Positions 8,101 through 13,973 of a DNA stretch of 17,205 nt are shown here, piece after piece. A program made the position numbers and the translations under genes. Every line of letters starts with the position of its first letter. Position 1 is the stretch's first letter. Origin of the DNA: JBEKOF01 sp049513975 (GTDB lineage Bacteria; Verrucomicrobiota; Verrucomicrobiia; Limisphaerales; Palsa-1400); NCBI GenBank assembly GCA_049513975.1, contig JBEKVM010000119.1, forward strand, positions 1-17,205, in the 5' to 3' direction. Below the pieces are notes generated by a model. The model was given only the letters and a program-made list of their open reading frames with translations. It made no database searches and was not told the origin of the DNA.

Positions 8101-11100
8101 GAACTCTACAATCACAGCACCAACAGCGTGAACGTGTCGGGTTGTATTTTGACCGATGACCCGGCGACCAATAAATTTGTCATTCCTGCGGGCACTGTGA
8201 TCGGCCCGGCGGGTTTTGTTTCCTTCACCCAATCGCAATTCGGTTTTACGCTCAGCGGGGCGGGCGGGACGCTTTACTTCATCAAGCCGGACGGCAGCCG
8301 CATCCTGGACGCGGTGCAGTTCGGGGCGCAGGCCGACGGCGTTTCTTATGGGCGCTGGCCGGATGGCGCGAATGATTTTTACGCCTTTACCACCAACACC
8401 CCCGGCGCGCACAACAGCGCGATTCTAATCGGCGACGTGGTGATCAACGAGTTGATGTATGACCCGGTCAGCGGCAACGACGACGATCAATACATTGAAC
8501 TCTATAACAAGGGAACCAATACGATCAATCTGTCCGGCTGGCAGTTCACGGCCGGGGTGACTTTCACTTTTCCACCCAGTGTTCTGCTGGCCTCCAACGG
8601 CTATCTCGTCCTGGCGCGCAACCTGACGAATTTACTGGCCAAATATACTAATTTGAACGCCGGCAACACCGTGGGCAACTACGCGGGAAAACTGTCGCAC
8701 AAAGGCGAGCGGGTGGCGCTGGCCATGCCGCAAAGTTTTTACGGCACCAACACCATTTACGTCGAGGAAGACGAAGTGACCTACGGCACGGGCGGACGCT
8801 GGGGAGAATGGTCCTCCGGCGGCGGCAGCAGCCTGGAACTGATTGATCCCCATTCCAACCACCGCCTGGCCGCCAACTGGGCGGACAGCGACGACACGCA
8901 AAAATCGCAGTGGGTGGACATCGAGAACACCGGCGTGCTGGATAACGGATCCAATTACGACGCCAGCATTGACTACGCGCAAATCGGCCTGCTGGACGCC
9001 GGGGAATGTTTGGTGGACAACATCGAAGTGGATTACAACGGGAGCAACTACGTTTCCAATGGCACGTTTGAAAACGGCCTGGGCTTGACCAACTGGACCC
9101 TCCAAGGCTGCCTGGTGCGTTCCAGCCTGGAAAACAGCGGCTATCAAAGCAGCTATTCCCTGCACATCCGGTGCAGCGACCGTCTCTGGACCGGTGACAA
9201 TTCCTGTCAAGTTTCCCTGGCCAACACCAACCTCCAGCCCGGCCAGACGGCCACGCTGCGGTTCAAAGCGCGCTGGCTGCATGGCTGGCCGGAAGTGTTG
9301 CTCCGTTTGAACGGCAATTGGCTGGAAGCCACGGCGGCCATGCCCGTGCCCGCCAACCTCGGTTCGCCGGGCGCGCCCAACAGCCAATACCTGACGAATG
9401 CCGGGCCGGCCATTTACAATGTCACCCACACTCCGACCGTGCCGGCCGCCAACCAGGCGGTGGTGGTGAGCGCCAAGGTTCACGACCCCGACGGCGTGCA
9501 AAATCTGGCGCTTTATTACCGGCTCGATCCGGCGGCGAATTACACCGCCTTGGCCATGCATGACAACGGCACCGGCGGCGACGCCATCGCGGGAGACGGT
9601 GTCTTCAGCGCGACCATTCCCGGACAGGCGGCCAATCAAGTCGTGGCGTTCTACCTTGCCGCCACGGACAGCCGGGGAGCGGCGACCCGTTTTCCCGCCA
9701 TACGCACCGGAGACAATGAGCCGGTGCGCGAATGCGTGGTCCTGTTCGGCGACGGCAATCCGGGCGGCAGTTTCGGGGTGTATCATTTATGGCTCACCCA
9801 GACCAACGTGACCCGCTGGGCCAACTTGTCCGATTTGAGCAACGAAGGCAACGATTGCACCTTCGTCAATGACACCCGGGTGATCTACAACATGCAGGGC
9901 CATTTTCAGGGCAGTCCGTATCATCAGGATTTTGATACTCCCAACGGCAGTTTGTGCCATTACAAATGGGAGTTTAACGATGACGACAAGTTTCTGGGCG
10001 CGACGGATTTCAACAAGATTCATCAGCCGGGCAATGGTCCGGGCGATGACGCCAGCCTCCAGCGGGAGGAGTTGGCCAACACCTTTCTGCGCACCCTGGG
10101 GGTGCCGTGGCTCTATAAGCGCCTGGTGACGGTCTATGTCAACGGCAACCGGCGCGGCACCTTGATGGAAGACACCCAGGTCCCTGGCAGCGATGTCGTG
10201 AAGGAACACTTCCCCAACGACCCCGACGGCTTCCTCTACAAAATGCAGCCTTGGTTTGAGATGGCCCCACTGCCTTCAGGCTACACCATGTCCTTCAACA
10301 ATAATTCCTGGTGCAATCTGATGCCCTGCACCACCACCGGCGGCGTGAAAAAGCCCGCCCGCTACCGCTACAGTTTTGAGATCCGCCGCACGCCGGATTC
10401 CGACAACGACTTTACCAACGTCTTCTCCCTGGTGGACGCAGCCGGCTCCTATGGCACGGCCAATTACGTGGCCAACATGGAAAACCTGGCGAACATGGAA
10501 AACTGGATGCGCGTGTTCGCCGCCAACCACGCGGCGGGGAATTGGGATTCCTATGGCGCGCAAAACGGGCAAAATCTTTACGGTTACATCGGCGCGCTGG
10601 GCACGAAGTATGCCTTGTTGATGTGGGATTTCAACATCGTGATCGGCAACAGCGGTTCCTGGGGACCGGGCCAGAATTTGTTTACGGCGAACGGTGAAGA
10701 CCCCAACACCCAGAATATTTACAACAATCCCACCTTCCTGCGCATGTACTGGCGCGCCTTGCAGGAGTTGGTCAACGGCCCGCTCAACGTCGCCAACAGC
10801 GGACCGCTGCTCATGGCCAAATACAACGCCTTCACCGCCAACGGCCTCAGTGTTGAAAACCCCGACACGAGCATCAAACCGTGGCTTTCCCAGGCGCAGA
10901 GCAGCATCGCTTCGCAACTGGCGGCGGTCAACGCCACCAGCTTCTCCGTTAATCCAAACGTGACCCTCCGTAACAACGTCGCGTCGGTCACCGGGGGTGC
11001 TCCGGTCAATGTCGCCGCCGTCTGGATCAACGGCGTGCCCTATCCGCTGACTTGGACGTCGTTGACCAACTGGACCGTCACCGTGCCACTGACCAATGGA

Positions 11101-13614
11101 GCGAACCATTTGAGCATCGTGGGCGTGGACCGCAACGGCCAGCCGCTCGCCGGGGACAGCAATCAATTGGCTGTCGCTTACGGCGGGACGGCGCAGTCGC
11201 CGGCCGGACAGGTGGCCATCAATGAAATCATGTGGAACCCGTCCGTGCCCAATGCGCAATATGTGGAACTGTTCAACAGCTCCACCAACCTCACTTATGA
11301 TTTGTCCGGCTGGCAGTTGCAAGGCTTGTCCTACACCTTCCCGCCCGGTTCCTTGCTGTCTCCGCTGGGGTTTCTGGTCCTGGCGGCCAACGCCCCGGCC
11401 TTTGCCGCGGCTTACGGAGCGACCAACCTTGTGTTTGACACCTTCAATGCCACCTTGTCGCCCGGCCAACTGCTTTCCCTCGAGCAGCCCGCCGGCGCCA
11501 GCAACCGGGTCGTGGCCCAAGTGCAGTTTGACGATGTTTTGCCCTGGCCGACCAATGCCAATAACCCCGGCGTCTCCCTGCAATTGATTGATCCGCACCA
11601 GGACAACTGGCGCGTGGGCAACTGGAGCACCGGGCAAACCAATCCCCCGCCCGCCGTTCCGCAGTGGGTGGAAGCCGTCGCCACCGGCATCGCCTCCAGC
11701 TCTCTGCTTTATATTTACCTCCAATCCGCCGGCGATGTTTATGTGGACGACATCGAATTAGTGTCCGGCAGCGTGGCGGGCGCGGGGGCCAATGCCGTGA
11801 CCGACGGCGATTTTGAATCCGGTTTCCCCGACGGTTCGGTGTGGAACGTTTCCACCAATCTCACCAATTCAGCTTTGAGCACGACGCTCAAACATCCCGG
11901 CAACGCCAGCCTGCATGTCGTCTCCACCGCCGCCGGCACCACGAAGTCCAGCGCCATCTATCAGAACCTGTCGCCCGCCCTGACGGCTGGCGCGGCTTAC
12001 ACGCTCAGTTACTGGTACCTGCAAAGCACCAATGGCGGACCGCTCACCCTCCGCCTCTCCGGTTCGGGGATCGTTGACACCGTCAATCCGGCCCCTCCCG
12101 TCGCGCTCCCTTCCTTGCTCTTGACGCCGGACGCGGGCAACAGCGTCGCGGCCGGCCTCCCGCCCTTCCCGCCGCTTTGGATCAACGAAGTGGAGCCGGA
12201 CAATCTCACCGGCCTGACCAACAGCGCCGGACAACACGCGCCCTGGCTGGAACTTTTCAACCCGGGCACCAACATGGTTGTTTTGACCAATCTCTACCTG
12301 ACCGGCACCTACACCAACCTGGCCAATTGGGCCTTCCCGGCCGGCGCGGTCATCAACCCCGGCCAGTTCCTGGTGATTTTTGCCGACGGCCAGACCAACC
12401 TCTCCACCTTGAGCCAACTGCATGCCGGCTTTGTCCTCGGCGGCAGTGCCGGCTCGGTGGCCTTGAGCCGCCTTTGCAACGGCCAGCCCCAGGTGCTGGA
12501 CTATGTCAATTATACAAACCTGCCGCCCAACTGGTCCTATGGTTCGCTGCCCGACGGCCAGAGCTTTGTCCGCGTCGCGTTTTATTCTCCCACTCCCGGC
12601 GCCAGCAACAACAACAGCGGCGCCCCGCCCGGCTCCTTTATCGCTTACAACACCGACGGTTCCGTCTATGCCCAGAATTTTGACTCCCTGCCGGACCCGG
12701 GTTCGACTTCGATCAATTCCGACAATCCGGTGACCATCAACGGCGTGACTTATTCCCTGGCCAATCCTTTTGACTTTGCCTTTCCGGTCTCGGCCGCGGG
12801 CAACACCGGCGGGCTGGGTCTGGCCGCCTTGGCCGGCTGGTATGGACTCGCCGACCCGACGGCCAGCGTGGGAGTGCGTTTTGGCGCCACGGATGGCGAC
12901 CAAACCGCCGGTGGACAGATCAGTTTCGGGCTGCCCAACAGTTCCAATCGCGCCCTGGGCCTGTTGGCCACCAGCACCACCGGCTACACCGCCTTCGGCG
13001 CCAAGTTCATCAACAACACCGGAACCGCGCTCAATTTCATCAACTTGCAGGTGACCGGCGAAATCTGGCGCCAATCGGACAAACCCAAGACACTGGAATG
13101 CTATTATTTCATTGATCCCACGGCCACCGCGCCGATGTCCACTCAAGCCACCGCGTATCTCCCCGCTTTCAACGTCCTTTTTCCAACATTTTCCGCAGAC
13201 GTCGGCGGCGCCGCGGTGGACGGAACCGCCCCGGCCAACCAGATAAACCTCGCCGTGACGAACCAGCCGATCGCCAATTGGCCGGCGGGCGCGGCCTTTT
13301 GGCTCGTCTGGGAAATGACGGATTCGACCGGCAAAGCCCAAGGATTGGCCATTGACAACTTGAGCTTCGCCGCCACCGCCCTGGGCACGCCGACCAACAC
13401 GCCCAGCATGAGCATGCAAACTTCAGGGGCCAATCCATTCGTTCTGTCCTGGCCGGCCTCGGCTGGTTTTCAGTTGTATTCCGCCACCAATCTGGCGCCT
13501 CCGGTTGCCTGGAGCTTGGTCACCAACCCGGCGGCTTCGAACAACGGAATTTTCTTCCTGACCATTCCTCCTACCAACGCCACCGCGCAATTCTTCCGCC
13601 TGATGGCCCGCTGA
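5104..13614 (+). CDS. Giant secreted protein: DUF1349-like x2, PA14, Ig-like, five LTD domains, divergent CotH-like domain
   Basis: Seen: 2836 residues, TTG start behind GGAGG. A long signal sequence (about 1-61) has its hydrophobic core at 44-56 and cleavage near PARA|G. Domains in order: DUF1349/concanavalin-like (64-247); PA14 (249-402, FGIYRELWTN, YTFWIASDDSSQLFLS); Ig-like (430-515, VTYQWF, YTCVVTNSAG); SbsA-like Ig (517-612); second DUF1349-like (616-790); LTD 1-3 (815-960, 978-1100, 1110-1225); carbohydrate-binding-like (1265-1415); extracellular beta domain (1440-1545); CotH-like (1546-1930); Ig-like (1945-2025); LTD 4 (2034-2150); second carbohydrate-binding-like domain (2187-2330); LTD 5 (2355-2475); beta region (2515-2760); C-terminal domain (2768-2836) ending FFRLMAR. 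The CotH-like part keeps NG..G..MED (1680-1690), LYKM (1711-1714) and WDFN (1841-1844), but Asn1844 replaces the second Asp of the usual WDxD, so activity is doubtful. Inferred role: surface or matrix protein binding polysaccharide or protein. No LPxTG or PEP-CTERM anchor is visible. Confidence 0.92.
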   Translation: MQNSANRLALLIAMRAFQSSLRFPAQLPASSGFWRRAGLPLGAPLLLAWMFLLAGLPPARAGLPPGWSDTDIGTPADAGSASDNNGGWTVSGGGADIWGTNDQCNFASQSFNCDGAVLALVTSVPNTDPSSGWSKAGVMLRNDTSAGAVNAFMTATAGQGVTFQFRATAGGASSSTQLAGINTPVWVKVVRSSDQFSGFYSVDGSNWIQVGSAATIEMAGPALAGLAVTAHNNAALNTSTFTNVSLTPATFGIYRELWTNLNSSVGNTLAALTNTTDNPNWPNIPAASYTHIFTNFETEINTGMNYFGQRLRTFVVPPASGLYTFWIASDDSSQLFLSTNENPAGMVPIASVASWTPSEDWTEFPSQQSALISLQGGCRYYLEAQMQQGTGGENLSVRWQLPNSVFEQPMAAVSGAGTLLIPCNGVNTTPGIFAQTSNAMVVENLNAVFSVLVTNQAPVTYQWFSGVTKLAGATLPVYTLTNASLALNNGQVYTCVVTNSAGSITSAPITLTVLRDTVPPTVAEVFNLGPANVEIVFSKPVAITNATNAANYAFTNGTAISGAALAANNLTVTLTTAPLVYGGNYAIVINNIHDLASTPNVIAPNTLVRFTAMPFAPQDIGSPAIPSTDIYTGNGMNISGAGNYIGANSDQFDFEYQLQTGNFDVSVCLAALGLSDLWAQAGLMGRASLDGGSPFAAALATPGMVGDFFADRTATNGLAATAGSFPVNYPNTWLRLSRLGNVFTGFGGYDGTNWTQLGTVTIAMPAQIYLGLAVASHNTNQLTTAQFVDYETTPASAVVATPVNPHEPLGPSSRATGIVISEIMWKPAPRTDGNNTEFVEVYNPNPYFQDISRYQVTCADMNYTFPSNTLIPGGGFFVLCASPQGMANVYGLTSNVFGPYTGSLKHSETLEVLDEQSNVLLTVPYTDVYPWPVAADGTGHSIVLANPTYGEGDPRAWDISDTVGGSPGGLDPFHPSPLRSVVINEILPHSENPAVPQFIELYNHSTNSVNVSGCILTDDPATNKFVIPAGTVIGPAGFVSFTQSQFGFTLSGAGGTLYFIKPDGSRILDAVQFGAQADGVSYGRWPDGANDFYAFTTNTPGAHNSAILIGDVVINELMYDPVSGNDDDQYIELYNKGTNTINLSGWQFTAGVTFTFPPSVLLASNGYLVLARNLTNLLAKYTNLNAGNTVGNYAGKLSHKGERVALAMPQSFYGTNTIYVEEDEVTYGTGGRWGEWSSGGGSSLELIDPHSNHRLAANWADSDDTQKSQWVDIENTGVLDNGSNYDASIDYAQIGLLDAGECLVDNIEVDYNGSNYVSNGTFENGLGLTNWTLQGCLVRSSLENSGYQSSYSLHIRCSDRLWTGDNSCQVSLANTNLQPGQTATLRFKARWLHGWPEVLLRLNGNWLEATAAMPVPANLGSPGAPNSQYLTNAGPAIYNVTHTPTVPAANQAVVVSAKVHDPDGVQNLALYYRLDPAANYTALAMHDNGTGGDAIAGDGVFSATIPGQAANQVVAFYLAATDSRGAATRFPAIRTGDNEPVRECVVLFGDGNPGGSFGVYHLWLTQTNVTRWANLSDLSNEGNDCTFVNDTRVIYNMQGHFQGSPYHQDFDTPNGSLCHYKWEFNDDDKFLGATDFNKIHQPGNGPGDDASLQREELANTFLRTLGVPWLYKRLVTVYVNGNRRGTLMEDTQVPGSDVVKEHFPNDPDGFLYKMQPWFEMAPLPSGYTMSFNNNSWCNLMPCTTTGGVKKPARYRYSFEIRRTPDSDNDFTNVFSLVDAAGSYGTANYVANMENLANMENWMRVFAANHAAGNWDSYGAQNGQNLYGYIGALGTKYALLMWDFNIVIGNSGSWGPGQNLFTANGEDPNTQNIYNNPTFLRMYWRALQELVNGPLNVANSGPLLMAKYNAFTANGLSVENPDTSIKPWLSQAQSSIASQLAAVNATSFSVNPNVTLRNNVASVTGGAPVNVAAVWINGVPYPLTWTSLTNWTVTVPLTNGANHLSIVGVDRNGQPLAGDSNQLAVAYGGTAQSPAGQVAINEIMWNPSVPNAQYVELFNSSTNLTYDLSGWQLQGLSYTFPPGSLLSPLGFLVLAANAPAFAAAYGATNLVFDTFNATLSPGQLLSLEQPAGASNRVVAQVQFDDVLPWPTNANNPGVSLQLIDPHQDNWRVGNWSTGQTNPPPAVPQWVEAVATGIASSSLLYIYLQSAGDVYVDDIELVSGSVAGAGANAVTDGDFESGFPDGSVWNVSTNLTNSALSTTLKHPGNASLHVVSTAAGTTKSSAIYQNLSPALTAGAAYTLSYWYLQSTNGGPLTLRLSGSGIVDTVNPAPPVALPSLLLTPDAGNSVAAGLPPFPPLWINEVEPDNLTGLTNSAGQHAPWLELFNPGTNMVVLTNLYLTGTYTNLANWAFPAGAVINPGQFLVIFADGQTNLSTLSQLHAGFVLGGSAGSVALSRLCNGQPQVLDYVNYTNLPPNWSYGSLPDGQSFVRVAFYSPTPGASNNNSGAPPGSFIAYNTDGSVYAQNFDSLPDPGSTSINSDNPVTINGVTYSLANPFDFAFPVSAAGNTGGLGLAALAGWYGLADPTASVGVRFGATDGDQTAGGQISFGLPNSSNRALGLLATSTTGYTAFGAKFINNTGTALNFINLQVTGEIWRQSDKPKTLECYYFIDPTATAPMSTQATAYLPAFNVLFPTFSADVGGAAVDGTAPANQINLAVTNQPIANWPAGAAFWLVWEMTDSTGKAQGLAIDNLSFAATALGTPTNTPSMSMQTSGANPFVLSWPASAGFQLYSATNLAPPVAWSLVTNPAASNNGIFFLTIPPTNATAQFFRLMAR

Positions 13615-13622
13615 ACCGGGCC
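13605..13622 (+). other. GC-only hairpin across the stop codon of the giant gene
   Basis: GGCCCG (13605-13610) and CGGGCC (13617-13622) form a perfect six-base-pair stem whose six-base loop contains the TGA stop (13612-13614). No run of T follows (CCCCTTCC), so it does not look like an intrinsic terminator. It might slow ribosomes or stabilise the mRNA end, or be chance in GC-rich sequence. Confidence 0.3.
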
Positions 13623-13640
13623 CCCCTTCCAGCCATGACG

Positions 13641-13684
13641 GACGCGGGACGGCAAATATATTCTTGCCCGAAAGCCGGGGTGGG
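13641..13684 (+). repeat. Direct repeat copy 1 (44 bp, with copy 2 at 13857-13900)
   Basis: This 44-bp block matches 13857-13900 at 39 of 44 positions. The core GGCAAATATATTCTTGCCCG is identical in both and contains a GGCAA...TTGCC inverted repeat around an AT-rich centre. Read on the minus strand, both copies encode RARIYLPSRVR-like peptides, an effect of the repeat rather than a gene. The two copies bracket a 172-bp block and look like edges or modules of a dispersed intergenic element. Confidence 0.8.
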
Positions 13685-13855
13685 GTGCGGGACAAATTCT
13701 TTCAAAAGCAAATGGTTGCGGAGGAGCCAGTCTATGCGTCTCCATATCTCCAGCGCGCGCTTCCACTCTCTCTCCCCGCTTGCGGGGAGAGAGGCGGAGA
13801 GAGGGGTTGCCATGCTCGCCAAACGCATGACACGACACATTTTGTCCCACACCCC
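13682..13855. repeat. Intergenic repeat block with 15-bp terminal inverted repeats
   Basis: The block begins with GGGGTGCGGGACAAA (13682-13696) and ends with TTTGTCCCACACCCC (13841-13855), inverted copies of each other with one mismatch. A perfect palindrome (13768-13793) lies inside, and the 44-bp direct repeats touch it on both sides. It holds no credible reading frame. The arrangement resembles a small non-autonomous repeat (REP- or MITE-like). With the flanking copies it accounts for most of the 334-bp gap between the second and third genes. Confidence 0.6.
13768..13793. repeat. Perfect 12-bp palindromic hairpin
   Basis: CTCTCTCCCCGC (13768-13779) and GCGGGGAGAGAG (13782-13793) are exact reverse complements separated by TT. 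In practice this is an 11-bp stem with a CTTG loop. It is followed by a further GGAGAGAGGGG purine tract. Such stems are typical of extragenic palindromic repeats. There is no T run on either strand that would make it an intrinsic terminator. Confidence 0.8.
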
Positions 13856-13856
13856 T

Positions 13857-13900
13857 GACGCGTGACGGCAAATATATTCTTGCCCGCAAATCGGGGTGAG
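13857..13900 (+). repeat. Direct repeat copy 2, upstream of the third gene
   Basis: Second copy of the 44-bp block at 13641-13684. A GTG at 13862 inside it could open a longer version of the downstream gene, but that would make the first residues (TANIFLPANRGE) repeat-derived, so I reject it as the start. The conserved TATATT (13873-13878) matches a -10 box at five of six positions, but no -35 partner is visible at the right distance. Confidence 0.8.
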
Positions 13901-13913
13901 CCACTATGGCGGC

Positions 13914-13973
13914 GTGAAAGTCATCCGGCTTATCGCCGCGTTGCTCTTATGCTGGCCGGCATCACCGCATTAA
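13914..13973 (+). CDS. Possible 19-codon upstream ORF resembling a signal peptide
   Basis: A GTG opens MKVIRLIAALLLCWPASPH and stops at TAA 13971-13973. The sequence has the basic start and hydrophobic core of a signal peptide, but in a different frame from the following gene, whose preferred ATG (13949) lies inside it. It could be a translated leader, the true N-terminus of the next protein if one base has been gained or lost here, or chance. No clear ribosome binding site precedes it. Confidence 0.22.
   Translation: MKVIRLIAALLLCWPASPH

Noticed and set aside
13470..13904. 144-codon minus-strand frame with a repeated RARIYLPSRVR peptide
   Set aside because: The repeated peptide is the translation of the 44-bp direct DNA repeat, and the frame runs from the end of the giant gene through the palindromes. 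It is repeat-derived, not a gene.
13862..13948. 29-residue N-terminal extension of the third gene from GTG 13862
   Set aside because: The extension begins within repeat copy 2, and the signal peptide is complete without it.
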